Source of the DNA: Alligator mississippiensis
Taxonomy: Eukaryota; Chordata; Crocodylia; Alligatoridae
DNA: 64,000 bases
Reading direction: 5' to 3'
Assembly (NCBI RefSeq): GCF_030867095.1
Contig: NC_081831.1
Location: 72,740,716 to 72,804,715 of the forward strand
Part shown: piece after piece, positions 45,539 through 58,632 of the stretch
Position numbering within the stretch: the stretch's first letter is position 1
Layout of the letters: each line of letters begins with the position of its first letter
The notes under the pieces: model-generated
Told to the model about the DNA's origin: nothing
Database searches by the model: none
Seen by the model: the letters and a program-made list of their open reading frames with translations, nothing else
Position numbers and translations under genes: made by a program

Positions 45539-48500
45539 GAACATTTCTCTCTGTCTATTCCTGGCCTAAACAAACAGAGACCCAGAGCAGAAAGCAAGGC
45601 TGTGCAGTGGGAAGGGGTGGATTGTGGATACCCTCCAGACCTCCTGTATTAAGGATTACCATAAACAGTCCACCTTTATTTTTTTGACTGCAGTGTGGCA
45701 AGGGAGGGGCCTTGGGCAAATGCAATGATTGCAGAAGGACTTGGTCACACAGTATTTTCTAATACATGTTTGCTGAATACTTTCCATGCTCAAGCAAATG
45801 TCATTAGTACACAAAGGTAAACTTCTTGGGGGAGTTCGCAGCACTTGCATGGCAATGTAACAACTGACTCCTTGCCGGAGTTTTATACTGAGTCAGTTTA
45901 AGGCTTATTTTTGCAGGATAAATGGGATGTCTGAAAAGTTCCTCTACACCCTTTAAATGCTGGAGCATGGCTTATTCTTTTTATTGCTGTTCCAAAGCTG
46001 TTTGCTCTGTTTCTCTGGTTGCCTTTCTCTGATAAAAACAAACATTGCTGTCTCCTTAGGGCTTCTTCCCATCCTAATTACAGCCAAGCCCCTCATTAGC
46101 ACTGTGCGGAGGGGGAATCAAATAGCATCTGGTACTTTGCACTTAGGATGCTGTGGTTACCAAGAGTTGGAGAGACAGGAAAAGGGGGAGTTAACAATTC
46201 ATAACCATGTATGGAACAAGCACAGCCCTCCTTGGACCCAGTTCAGCAGAGACTGAGGGCCTCAGATCAGGAACTTTATCTGGCTAGTAATTGCATCGGC
46301 ATGCTCGCTTTCTTGTGCATGTGTGTGGGCATTTGGTGAGCAGGACACTGAGCTGCAGAACCTTTGTGCAGGCATCCACGCGCAAGTATGAATTGAAGGT
46401 GTACATACCTCACTTGCAAGGGCCATGGCTGGATTCTACAGTTGCCTGAAGAGTAAAAAGTAAGTGCCATTCTCTTCCCTCCTTCCCCATCTTTTCAGGA
46501 GCAGGCTGATTCCACCGGATACTTTACATTCTGTCTCTGTTGTACCGCATAAGACATAATAGCGCTGAATAAAACGTTCATGATCTCCGTCTAGGGTACC
46601 ATTCTTAATGCAGAAGTGCAGAGTAGCCATTGTGACTGCATTATTAGACTCATGAAAGTTAGGAATTTTCTTTTTCTTCAGTGGACTAAATCTAGCTGTA
46701 GCCACTTTTGCTACCAAAAAGCTGTCCTCCAATTATAGGGAAAGAAGAAAAAGCTCTTTCTGTCTGATTAGCTGAACTGCTTGTACAATCAATAAAAACA
46801 ATAGAGCAAAATGCATATTCACTTTAAAAAGTTCTGTGGATTCTGCCAAAGTCTTTACACTAGATGCTGTTTAAGAACTTCAGCTGCACAGCCTTTGTGT
46901 ACATAAAAGCTGAGGGTTTTCTCGTCTATATCTGTTCTCTAATTGTGCAGTTAATTGGCCTTTAATTGCATTTAAAGTGTAGATTTAGCTGGTATATTGT
47001 CATGGTGTGTGGATAAACTGTGAATGGAAAATAGAATGGAACAATGCATGTCTGTATTTGTGCTGTAGATAACTCTGAAGACAAATTTCTTTTTCCTGTG
47101 ACTGTCCCTGGTAAGGAAAGGAATGAAATACTCCGTTTTAAAAACTGAAGAGTGGTTCTGAGACTGATATTTTTAGTCCAGAGACTATAGGGAGCTCTAC
47201 TGGTATAGACAGTATGATTAAATAGGGAGGAAAAATAGCAGTAAAAGGCTAACAAAGTTACATCTTTGAGGCTTAAGACATGACATGACGCTGCTGTCAA
47301 GCTGTGTTGTTAAATGTGTAGGTGAAATCCTGGCTAATAGGGAAACTCTGGCTGACTTCAGCGAGGCCAAGATATCTCCGTCAGTTTTTTTCTTGTCAGA
47401 GGTTATATGCTTACGGTCAGTAGCCTATGACATGAATTCCTTTGATGGGAGGCTTGGGTTTTCAAAGGGGATCCAGCTCCCATTGGGTTTCAGTTAGGAT
47501 TTCCATAGGATTTTGGCCTCCTTACGCTCCTTTGGAAATCTTCAGCCAGAGTCTCGGAGAAGGATCTAAATATTTAGGAAGGAAATAAAAAAAATTGTAC
47601 AAAGGGAGAACATACCCCCCAGCTAACAAAATAGCCAAGAGGGAGAGATGTTTGCAGTTGTACTTGTGAGAAAACTGGCTCAGGCTGTCTTAAATTAGTA
47701 ATACAAAAGAATCTGATTTTCAGGGCTAATTGAATTGTCTAGTTCTACTATTAAATAACTTTCTCCATACTTAGTCCATCCAGGAATTTTGTTTCATTTA
47801 TGCTAAAACATTTTTTCTCAGGACCCGTTCAGCAAGAGTGGCCGAAACAAAGCTGGATACTGTAGCCTAAGTGCACATCTGTAGAGAGAATTGCCAGATG
47901 AGGCATCATTTCAATAGGATATGATCACTGTACCTTTTCTATTGCATCTCCAGCTGTGTGGTATAATTAGTTGCTTGCATTTGTTTCCTTCAGACACTGG
48001 CTTTTTTGGAATGATGCATGAAATTTATGTTTGGATGATATTTCATAACCGGCTGTTTTAGTCCAGCAACTGGTCGCTGCATAGATTAGTACAGTTATGA
48101 GTGCTTTGCAGTCCTGGGTTATAAAGCTGATATTCAGCTTGGGCTTTGGCGATTACAAAGTAAAAGCAGTTTATAAACAATCAGTGTAGCACAATAATAG
48201 AGCCCAAGATTAGCTTTGCATGGCGTTTGATGGGCATTGGATTTGAAGAGCTTGCTACAAAGAGCCACTGAGTGGAATAGTTATTCCACAATATTCTGCT
48301 ATGTTGGTGCTCTTCTAGAATAAAAGTCACGCTATGCTAGAATTATCATTATGATTTGCAATTGCCTGCTTGTTCTGAAGTAAAGTTATTGCAGAAAGGA
48401 GCATCCACCTGGGGAAGCATTTCAGAGAAGGTATTTAGGTGAATATTCTTGTGTAGAATTATATTGGACCAGTCAATACACCAAACTTAACCATTTGATT

Positions 48501-48940
48501 CCATTCTTATTTGAGTCTCTATGAATGCCGATTTTAGTAGGATTACTGTATAGTATGAGTACATCAACACAATTGCATATATCGGGATTGGCATAATACA
48601 ATCAGATTAACTGCACTGAAAACTGATTGTTAAACACCACAAGCGCTCTCATTACCGCCAGCTGGAGAAGCAGTTAGTTAGAAACGGAATCTCCCTAAAA
48701 CTCTAATTGCCAGATATAGTCCAAGTAGTCTGCATGGATCCTGATGAACCAAAACCTTTCTTTCTCCTTTTGTTGGAAGAGGGTTGGTTAAAAATCATGC
48801 TGACATGGACAAAAAATACCCCCGTTTTTGGAGATAATATCAAGATCTTCTGGCAGTGAAATGATATGTTGAGATGGTTTATTTTTTCAGTTCCACTGGA
48901 GTAGAATTCCCCTCTCTACTTTATGGATTCAGTACTCAAG
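45539..48940. other. Non-coding DNA (probable intron)
   Basis: No coding exon or RNA gene is recognised. A stretch at about 47318-47515 (GGTGAAATCCTGGCTAATAG, GGGATCCAGCTCCCATTGGG) resembles a common sauropsid repeat but cannot be bounded. The block 47.5-48.7 kb is AT-rich and looks single-copy. Confidence 0.4.
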
Positions 48941-48944
48941 GGCA

Positions 48945-49135
48945 CCGGGAGCCGAGATGAAGTCATTGTGCAACTACCTCGCAAGAGATGGTCCATGCAT
49001 ATGGATAAAGAGTGAGAATAGAAATGGAGATAGTAGCAAAGTGTCTTGCTTGCAATCTCACAGCAGGTCAGTGGCGAAAGCAAGGAATAGAAGTGAGATC
49101 TATGAGGCCCTATTCACTGAGCCATGCTGGAATCG
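48945..49135 (-). repeat. MIR/CORE-SINE remnant
   Basis: TGCTTGCAATCTCACAGCAG, then GTCAGTGGCGAAAGCAAGGA, ATAGAAGTGAGATC and CACTGAGCCATGCTGG, matches the reverse complement of MIR (CAAGGTCACACAGCAAGTCAG type). It is diverged. Confidence 0.5.
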
Positions 49136-52100
49136 CTGATGTTTTTCCCTGATCAGTTCTGGCCCGAGCAGCGCACAGTATATTTTGTTAGATTCTCTCT
49201 GCCACCCTCTTCTTAACCGTGTGTAACATTGTGATGAAGTTGGACAAGGAGAGAGGGTGAAAATGATGTCAGATTAAAACCTGTCAGTGCTGAGCCCTTC
49301 AGAAAGACAATTTGAAGTCCACAGTGATGCTTGACAATGAGTCAGAAACCTCTGGCATTTTTGAGGCCAAGCCCACAGGCATGCAGTGTCTGTGCCGTCA
49401 CAAGTGAGCCTGGGCGTTTGAGGATCCTTTTTCTAGAGTTTGACTTCCCATGTGGTCAACTGGCAATTGTATAATGTATATGAAACCTATGCGAAAGGTA
49501 CAGAGAGGATGCTGGAATAATGCTTGGTGCTGCTTTGTCAAAGAACAGACCCAGGAGACATGCTAGGATGAACGAATGAGCAAGGGACATGCCTGGAACT
49601 GCTGTGTTGACCATCATTGTTGGTCATTCCTAAGCTGCCCTAGATATAAAGGTCCATGTTGCTGTTGCTACAGGCATCAAACCATCTCCTGTGGGGCCAC
49701 GTGGGCCAGGCTCACCCCTGTTGGAGCTCCACCTGTGTCCCTGGAATCAAACCAGACACATTTGGCTGGAGGTACCAGTCATTTGCTGGGGACCCTGTTT
49801 TCCAATTCTTGAAACTCCATGTGAGGATGGGTATGTCTATATGTCTTCCATCCTGACCCCAGGTCTGCTGCCAGTTAAATATCCCCCCAACTCTGCCCCT
49901 TGGTTCCCTGTGGGTACATCAGAGAGAGCACTGTAGGTGAGATCCCAGCTCTCTCCCTGTCGGTGCAGGGGGTAGGGGAGATGCTTTGGTACACCCCAAG
50001 CTGCTCAGGGTTGCTGTCGAAGTGTTGACTCCCCTGACTGCTGGTCTCTAGTGCCTCCAGGCAGGAGTGAGTGGGCAGGATTTATTTGTGGGCAGTGGAC
50101 TCAGGGCCAGGACAGCTGCCATCTGTTGAGGTTTTAGAGGCTCACCATAGGCTCTCCCTCTCCAGGTGCCTCCTGGACCACCGTCAGTCTGCCTAGGGTA
50201 TGTTGTGGGTTGGGGATGAACAAGTCCCTCCCTCTGGCCAAATTCCTGGGCCAGGACGCATCTCTGTAGGCTCAGAGGCCCCATAGCAGAATCCAAACCA
50301 TGGACTTTCTCTACTGGGTCCAGCCGGCAGGCTTTGTTGATGCTCTTCCATGATGAGGTGACACCTAAGGGTCAGTTAATCCAGTCTTTCTTCACCAGCC
50401 TTGGCCGCTACTCCTCTGAAAGTAAACAAGACAGTTTCTCTTCTTATTTCCTCTCAACGGGCACATGCAGACTAAGCTGTCTTAGACAGGTCTTTATTCC
50501 TAAAAGACTTCATGCCAGTCATCCTGGTTGCAGTGTCTCATTGAACCAGATCCTTAGGTGGTATTTTACAGAAGCCCAGCCCTTGGCTAATGTGACCACA
50601 TTCTGTACATCCCATGCTGGGTTTTACATCCCTGTCCTTTGAGTCTTCAGCCCTAGCTAAACACGTAGTTACAAACTATCAACATGGTATAATTTAGTTA
50701 CTTGAATAGTAAGGCTTGTTGCTGATACTCAATGCAAACTGCCAATTTTCAAAGACAAATATAGTGCGTTAGAAGTGATGTTAAATATTTGGCTGAAAGT
50801 TCTGTGCGCCACCTCAGAAACCATCGCTATGATAGACCGTAATTAAGTGTACTTAGCCAGTCCCTATTTAATGTGGTCACTATAGATTCTATGGTGCCTT
50901 TTGCAAGTGCTAGGGGTGTTAACCCCAGTATCCTGGCCAAAGTCCAACCGGAGTACATACTGCTCTTTCAGAGAGGGGTTGAGTTCTTTTGTGGCCCAGC
51001 ACTGATGAGAAGTGCTGTGCTCCCTGAACACTGCATTTTCCCAACAGCATGCAAAATCCATGGACCTGCACCCAAAAAACCAACCTGGATGCATTCTCTT
51101 ACCTCAGTTTGAAACGCTCCTTAGGCTGGGATCAGGCCCCTGGGGTAGGTTTGAAAAGGAATGAACCCTGGGGTAAAGTTGCAACACTGGCTCAGCTTGT
51201 ATTGCTGCAGAATCCCCACAGATATAAATCACATCGTGACAGCCATCATCTGTATCGTTTGATACTGATGCCATTGCTGCATCTGCCATACCCCGAAGTA
51301 CTGGGATTGGGTAACGTCACTTTAAAAAGATTGTGCGCCGTTGAGAGATGCTGTCTATGGTCTGTGTGTAGAGATGTGCCGGAGCATCCCTGTGTATAAC
51401 ATCAGGCTTTGCAGACTGAATATTGTTATTTGGACCCCAGCGTGTCCGTGTGGTTCCTCTCGGCGTTTATTGCTTCCATTGACTTCAGTGGGGCCCGGGT
51501 GCCGCTGTGTTCTGGTTAGGATCTGGAGGGAAGATGCAAGCTGAGTGGGGGCCTGCTGGAGCTCAGTGAACTTGGAGAGTGCGTTTCACAGGGAGATAAT
51601 GGGACCTGAGGATTGAGGATGGTCTTTATTGAAAATAAGCAGCTCTCTGTCCTGTGGGCATCACAGTTCCTCTCCAGCCTGCGGCTGCCTGCAGGCTCCC
51701 GCAGCGTGAAAAACATCGGCATTAACACGGGCCTGGGATGCCTGTTGTCCCCTCATTGCCCCCCTTGTCTCAGGCTGGGGTTCCCGTCCAGGCTGTGGAG
51801 GAGCTCCACACCATAACCTCCCCTTTTCGGTTGCTCCCCCCCACAGGGTATTGCTGGTGGGAGCAACAGGCTTTTACCTTTTGAACTCCGGAGAGCGCTG
51901 AGCTCAGCAGAAAGGGTGTTTTCCTTGCAAGCGCTAATTCCTGTCAGCCGGCTGGGTAGGAATGAAGCTGCTTGAATTGCACTGAGCCTTTTCAGTGTGA
52001 ACCTGACTTTGGCAGCAAGAGGAGCCTCTTACAAACCCTTTGGAACCTCGCTCTCCTACTTGGCCTCGTGCTTTGTTGCTATAACTGCAGCGAGCAGTCG

Positions 52101-53360
52101 GTTTGACCAGGCTGATGCTTTTTGCATTTACAAAGAGCTGCTTGGCTTATGGGCTTCCCACCCAGTTACAAGACCAAGTGAGGGTGTGGCAAGCCACCCT
52201 GACCTTGTATCCACACGTCAACCGCTGGGAGGTGGCAGGTCCCTCCACTTTAACCAGCAGAGCCCGGGCCAGGCGGAGTAAGGTTTCTGCTCCCAGCTGG
52301 CAGAAGGCATGTGAAGATATTCCTCACCTTCAGCTGGCTGCTACGGTCCGTCCAGCAACCTTCCCAGAGAGCATCTTGTGCCCTGGCAGCACAGCTGCCG
52401 AGAGGGGCCATCTGGAGCTGCCAGAAGCACGCTGATGGTATGTGATCCAGGGCTGGGCAGTGGTGGCGGCTGTCTGGCAGCCCAGGCAGCTGTATGCAGC
52501 CACAGCCTTCTCTGTCTTTGCAAGCGCTTGAGGGGAGTTAATGGTGCCAGGTATTGTTTAGTAGTATATTGCCATCCAGAGAGAGCTGACTACCTGACCG
52601 TTCCTCTGCTCTGGTGGGAAAGTACCATTTCCCATACATGTTGACTTCAGCGGGGCCAGGAGTTCACTGTCTGTCCTTCAGGGTTCCTGAATTGAATCAG
52701 GGTGTTTTTTTTTTCTTATCATTGTACTCAAGGAAGAAATTTGCAGCCTAGCTTGTTAATAGTGCAGATCATGAGGTTGATCCCTGCCAGCAATGACCAG
52801 TGGCCATCTGCTTGCTACCAGTAGAATTCCTCGCAGTTGGGTGCACTGTGCCTGGCTGTAAGTGCTTCCAGCAGTTTTGGATTATGCATACATGGGGAAG
52901 GTGACGGATGCCGACAGCGACAGGAACAGCAGAGTGGGGCAGTGCAGGTAATGGGTTACCATGGCACAATACATAGTGGTTTTATACAAATGGATCAATA
53001 ATCAGTCTGTCCCAGATGGCTCATATTAACACAAAGAATGGTTGATCTAGTACAGGCACGGGCAGTTGCTCTATTTCTCCTAATCATTTCTGCAAGTGTC
53101 ACAGTCGCAGCGAAGGGGATGCATTTATCAGCACAGGCGCGCAGGCGTTCTGAGTTAGATACCTGTCCTCAGTCTCAGCAGGCCAGCACATTTCCCCCAG
53201 TGCCCTGCCAATGAGAATTTGGGTTGAACTCCTGTAATAACTCCTGCTTGGATTTTTATGATGTCAGAACAGAGCTCTTTGGAGTCCCACGTTGCATCCT
53301 CCCTTGCATCTTGATGTAACTTATGTGCCTGAGGTATCAAAATAGCTGATTCTGATTTTT
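49136..53360. other. Non-coding DNA (probable intron)
   Basis: Moderately GC-rich sequence, especially 49.6-50.3 and 51.5-52.5 kb, with many short open frames on both strands. None shows a recognisable product or consistent splice boundaries. Old unclassified repeats may be present (for example 49.9-50.6 kb), but I cannot bound or name them. Confidence 0.35.
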
Positions 53361-53368
53361 GCCTGGGG

Positions 53369-53582
53369 CAGGGGTTCCCAACCTCCAGGCCACGGCCCGG
53401 TACTGGGCTGTGAAGAGTTGGCCGCCGGACCAGAAGTGACCGTGGACTGGCCGTGACTGGCATACTGCGGACCGGCAGCCAACCCTTTTATACTGCGTAT
53501 ACATGCTGCCGGTCCGCAGTATGCCAGTCACGGCCGGTCCATGGTTTGCTGGTCCTCAGCATAAAAAGGTTGGGAACCCCTG
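53369..53582. mobile_element. hAT-type MITE with internal hairpin
   Basis: A 214-bp element with perfect 16-bp terminal inverted repeats (CAGGGGTTCCCAACCT and AGGTTGGGAACCCCTG). It has a perfect 8-bp target duplication GCCTGGGG (53361-53368 and 53583-53590). Inside, 36-base arms at 53444-53479 and 53505-53540 are reverse complements with one mismatch and contain GGCATACTGCGGACCGGCAG. The intact duplication and termini point to a fairly young insertion. Confidence 0.95.
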
Positions 53583-53590
53583 GCCTGGGG

Positions 53591-56060
53591 GACCTGCTTC
53601 AGAGAAAGAGCTTGCTTTGCTCAAAGTATCTGGCTTTGTCCCCTTAACTGTCTGGAGGGGTTGATTTGTCATTTCCTTGTCTCGCATACCATCTCTAGAG
53701 CATTAAGAGCCTCCCACATGATGACCTAGATCTGGCTTTAAAATCAGAAACTTTGCCAGGGATTTTTACAACAAATAGTTCATTTGGTCCAAAATGTATT
53801 TCAAATACAGAGCCCACAGGAATTGTGTAAAAATTACTAGAGTTAAATGGCACCCAAATCTTTACAAGACAGGGATTCATCTATTCTTGGGGGAGAGAGA
53901 AAACTAATATCCTGTGGGAGAAGCTGTAATTCCAAAGGCTGATACTCACAGGGTTATTGTAAGAAAATAGCTGAGCAGGAGATACGTTGATATGTACCAA
54001 AGCTCTGCACTGAATCGAGTCAGCCTGTCAGTCCTGAATCACTTCACGTGCAATTTACAGTTTGAGGCTTGTAGGATATAATAATCAAAGTGTTTTAATA
54101 AATAAAATATTAAAAATAAAACAAAATTAGTGGCAGGCTGCCGGCTGTTTTCAGCTCGGGTTATTTTATTGTTATGTGTATTGGGCTAGCATTTAGCCCC
54201 AAGTTCTACTGGGGTCTCTCAGATGCTGAGTAGTTATTGCTCTTTATTATATTGGCAATCAAGATTGCGAGCTCTTCAACTTTTCCAGAGCCACAAAGGC
54301 TAGAAACCCCCCCAGCCCTAGCATTCAAATAGCTGTTATATTAGTTTGGGGTATGATCTCTTCTCCCCCTCCCTCCCCCCCCAATCATTGTACTGATACA
54401 AACCTTAGCCCGGATGCAGCCCAACTGATGCCAGGGTGTGCTGTAGGAACTTATTGCACTTCTTACATGGGAATAGCTTCTAGATGTATGGCTTTGTCCA
54501 CACTAAAGGTGTGGGTTGTTAAAGCCCTATAAAGATGTACTTTAATTAAACCAATGACTATAAATTATAGTTAGGGCCCTACAGTGTTTGCATGCAGATG
54601 GGCCTTACTTAGCACCAGCACAAATGGTTAAAGAGCAGAAGGGGTGCTCCAACTTGGAGTTTTTGCAGCAGTTGTTTCTTTTGGCTTTAAAGCTCCAGCA
54701 ATCTGGTGCTAATTAGGGAATCAAGTTCCTTGAATCTTATTCATAAAGAATTCACTTTTGCTTATTCATCCTAAGAAATATGCAGCACAGTGTTTGCCAG
54801 ACACTGGGAGTATAATTTGTGCCCAGAAACACAGCTCGAGTCTTACAGTAACTCAGTTATAAATGAGATGTATTTTGAGGAATATTTTGCTCCAAGATGT
54901 ATACCTAGAATTACACTGAAGGCAGCACGTTAATCAGCAGACTGTCTACATACCTGGGACAGCATGACAGTGGCTTGAAACCAGCTTGGGAGGTGGAGTT
55001 ATTTTCCCTGATTTACGTTGGCAACTAAACTAGGTTGCTTCTATTAACTTCAGGAAAACTTCAGCTGAAAGCTTCTTTCTTGGAGGTGGAGGGAGCTTAA
55101 GAAGGAGGTGTGGGTGCAGGGCTCATGAAGGGAAAATGCAGCCAAAAAAATGCCCCTTAAAATGAGGTTCATGTTTTGTGATTTGCAGTTTTAGCCTCAA
55201 AAAATGGGCGAGTTTCAAGGTTGAAGCCAATGAGTAAATGAACAGGGTGGAGATATTGTCATTCTGCTCCAAAGCCCAACCATTGATAGTGATGTCTTCA
55301 GGGCTGCCTCTTTCTTCTGCTTGGCGACCTGCTCATTGCCATGAAACTGCAGCACTGTAGGTTCCAGCGCTCGCCCATACTGCCTATGGCCTCACGCTTG
55401 GTGGCAGAAGGATTTCTGATCGCATCCTCCCTGCCAAGGCACGTGTGGTGTGTGTAGCTGTGCAGATGTATGGCAAGGTCTCTTTTCTGTCTACTATACC
55501 ATTATGTGTTTTTCTTGAAGAGATGCTTTAGTTCTGGACTCGATACAGGAATTTTTAGGTGAATTTCTATGGCCTATGTTATACAAGAGGTCAGATGAGC
55601 TCAGTGGTTCTCGAATATTTTTGGTTTGTTTGTTATATCGCTCTGAATTCATGTTATGGTTAGTCAAAAAAAATAATGTCGTGTGTCACTACACCCACAC
55701 TGGTGTCTCCAAAAACCTGGGGGTTTGTTCTTTAGTATTTCTTTATCTCCCCTTCCTTCCTTTCTGTGTTTCCCGTTTTCTTTCTTATGCTTTCCCATTC
55801 CTTCCTTTCATGTACTGTCAGATGTCAAAGTTCGCTGCCTGTATGTGTGCAGGAGCACTGGACTGGCCCTTTCGAGAGGCTCCTTCTATCCTTTATAATC
55901 TCAGTATGGAGTTTGCCTGCCAGTCTGCAGAGGCAGCAGTCCTGTGAGTTGAGTGAGGATGAGTAATGCACCATGGGAGCGTGTGCCCTCTCTGTCTGTC
56001 TGCAGCTGAGTGCCATAGAAATACTTGGATGGACAGACAGCCTTTCTGTCATTGTTTCAT
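53591..56060. other. Non-coding DNA (probable intron)
   Basis: No coding exon or RNA gene is recognised. GGCTTTGTCCACACTAAAGG (54490-54509) resembles the terminus of a DNA transposon, but no partner end was found. Poly-C tracts occur near 54370. Confidence 0.4.
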
Positions 56061-56172
56061 TGATATGCAATACATCTCCCAGGTATTGGGAGGATGCAAT
56101 ATATGCAACATGATATGCAATACATCCATAGGTATTGGGAGGATGCAATACATCTCCCAAGGATTGGCAAGG
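56061..56172. repeat. Short tandem/palindromic repeat (50-bp unit)
   Basis: TGATATGCAATACATC starts at 56061 and again at 56111. Each copy continues to AGGTATTGGGAGGATGCAAT. A third, partial copy (GCAATACATCTCCCAAGGAT) follows from about 56145. CTCCCAGGTATTGGGAG inside the unit forms a small hairpin. Confidence 0.85.
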
Positions 56173-58380
56173 ATATAGTGCCCACTTGCCCTTTGCTGGT
56201 AGCAAAACCCAGCTTGGGACTTTTTCTTGGGCTTTGTTCTTTCTTCATTTCCATCAGGTTGCTTCGGAGGTAACTGGATCAGACTAAAAGGATGGCTGAC
56301 AGTTCTTAGACCATTAGACCAAGGTGACCTTAAAAACAGCTAACCTCCACCCACCTTGCAGGAAAGCGCAAGCTACAGGCCATCATGACAGTGAGTTTTA
56401 ATCTGTATCTGCAGGCCCGTGGGAGTGTCTGTGACCTCAGAGAGTTGTTTAAATCCAATTGGAGTTGACTTACTGAGTGGGAAATTAGCCAGGCCAGAAC
56501 CTGGGGGATTTGTTCATGTGGGGGGATGAAAGGTATGTAGGAGGGAAAGGCAGCCGTTGGGTAATCCCTGTGACTAAAAATACCTGCCTGCAGTCACGGC
56601 AGCAGTGCGCTCCCTGGGATTCATGAGAAGGGAAGAGCTGGAGGTGGATAGCTGGCTTTCTGCCTCTGAATTTTGTCAGCATGAACAAGGCTGGCCAATT
56701 CTCCCCCAATTCCCTACAGAAAAGGGCTGGCACTTGCTTTGGTTTGGTTTGAGGTTCAAGTTTCCCATTGTAGGGTCCTCCAGCCCTCTGCCTGGACCTA
56801 CGGAGAGCTATGGTGCAAAGGAGATGCTGACCCCCTGCATGGTCTCGCTCTTGGGGAATAAATGCTAAGGACAACAAGGGCTCAAAAATACATGCTCTGG
56901 CCTGGGAAACAGCTCTCTTTTTCCTAAGCATGATGATGGTTAATGAGAAACATACACCTTTGTTGCAGCTCTGTAAACCACTTCCATTCAGGTCACAAAC
57001 AGGGCAGCTTAACTCAAGCCTATGCTCTGATTCTCATGCCACACACTCAGGATGAGGAGAAGAGGCAATGCTTCTGATCTGTCCTTTAGTCGGGTCAGGC
57101 TCCTTCAAGGCTTTCCTGAGAATGCACTTCAAGCTGAAGCTGGATCTCTGCATAACACACCATGATTTTTATATTTCCTGAGTGGAGGCTTTTGCGTGGA
57201 TTTGGGGGGAATGGAAGATTCAAATTATTCTTCACCAGAAACTAACAGGTTATATTTTTAGCTTTGTTAGCATCTGTTGGGGTCTGGCTGTTCTCTGAGA
57301 AGCGGTGGTGGAAGCGGCACTCTAATGGTGAGGTCTGCTCCTTGTGAATGTCTTCAGTGTCACAGATGGACTTGAGACCACTTTCTTCACACCACCTATG
57401 CAGAACTAATGCAAGGTAGGACGCTCACACCGCCTCAGCAAAATGGTCAGCTAAACTGCAGTGACAGCACCAAGAAGTGTCCTGTTTCCTGGCTGGACTC
57501 TCAATGGAGAGCATTGCAGAAGAGACACTGCTGAGTTTTCAGCTTCCTTGGGCAATTGAGACCTGGAAGTTACTGGGACAGAACAGGCATGGGGGCTCTC
57601 CATGTTGTTTGTGCAGAGAGCAGACTCAGACTGCATCTTGGTGCCCTTACTCACATGGAACGTCACTCACACCATAAAATATTCCTCCGCTAGCACCCAT
57701 GGGACCCTCATCAAGGTTGAAACAAGAGCGGGAGGTTTAAAGAAATAAACTATACGGGAACTGGCCCAGCTGCTGGGTGATGGGACCCTGGTGAACAAGG
57801 CTGCTATAATTTGCATTTGAATTTCATCCAGAAGCTAAGTGTAAGGCCTTTTTCCAAGGATCACAAATAATAGAGGAATACCAGCCATCAGGACATCTGG
57901 GTAAGCAGCAAGATGATATTTAATATCAATAAAACCCTCTTCTGGGATGAACAAGGGGTTGGAATTCCTTCCAGCCTCAGACAGTGCTTAATTCCCAGCC
58001 CTGAAGAGATCTCCAGAGCAAGGCGCTGGTCCGCCCCATCTGCCACTGCCATAGTTCAGACTTCAGCGAGGTTTGCCTGAGCAGGGCCCATAGCTACTGA
58101 GCGCTTCTACCCGCTGTCTGCATTCAAGAGGCTTTTTCTATACCAAGGTTTCCTGCTACATGCCTGTGCCCGCTGCACCACACTCTGCCCTTGCAGCAAA
58201 CGTGTGTGTAACACTAATGGGAAGCAGCTGCTCAGCTGAATTCTAGTCTCTTTTTTCAGTGTAACTGGAGGAAATGCCTTTCATACAGTCACATGGGCTT
58301 GGTCTGTAATTGTGCGAGAAGGCAAAGGGGGGAGGGCAGGATCAGAGAAGAGCATTTGCAAGCTACTGCTGAAAAGGGGA
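56173..58380. other. Non-coding DNA (probable intron)
   Basis: No coding exon, RNA gene or clear transposon is recognised. Frames such as 56485-56931 (-) lack family resemblance or splice context. Confidence 0.4.
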
Positions 58381-58384
58381 TGGA

Positions 58385-58632
58385 AACATAGATTTCATAG
58401 ATTTCATAGACATTAGGGCTGGAAGGGACCTCGGAAGATCATCGAGTCCAGCCCCCCGCCCAAAGGGCAGGACGTCAGCTGGGGTCATAGGATCCCAGCA
58501 AGATAAGCATCCAGTTTCATCTTGAAGGTGTTCAATGAAGGCGCTTGAACAACCTTCGGTGGCAGGCTGTTCCAGACCTTGGGGGCTCGGACAGTAAAGA
58601 AATTCTTCCTTATGTCCAGCCTGAAACATGCT
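58385..58632 (-). mobile_element. CR1 LINE 3' end
   Basis: The + strand begins with the tail repeat (CATAGATTTCATAGATTTCA), then ATTAGGGCTGGAAGGGACCT and AAGATCATCGAGTCCAGCCC. It ends with AAATTCTTCCTTATGTCCAG, the reverse complement of a crocodilian-type CR1 3' region. The copy is 5'-truncated and better preserved than the one at 585. The CR1 end at 38190 lies on the opposite strand. Confidence 0.88.

Noticed and set aside
44216-45687. 164- and 166-codon frames
   Set aside because: They run through hAT-type MITEs and have no recognisable product.
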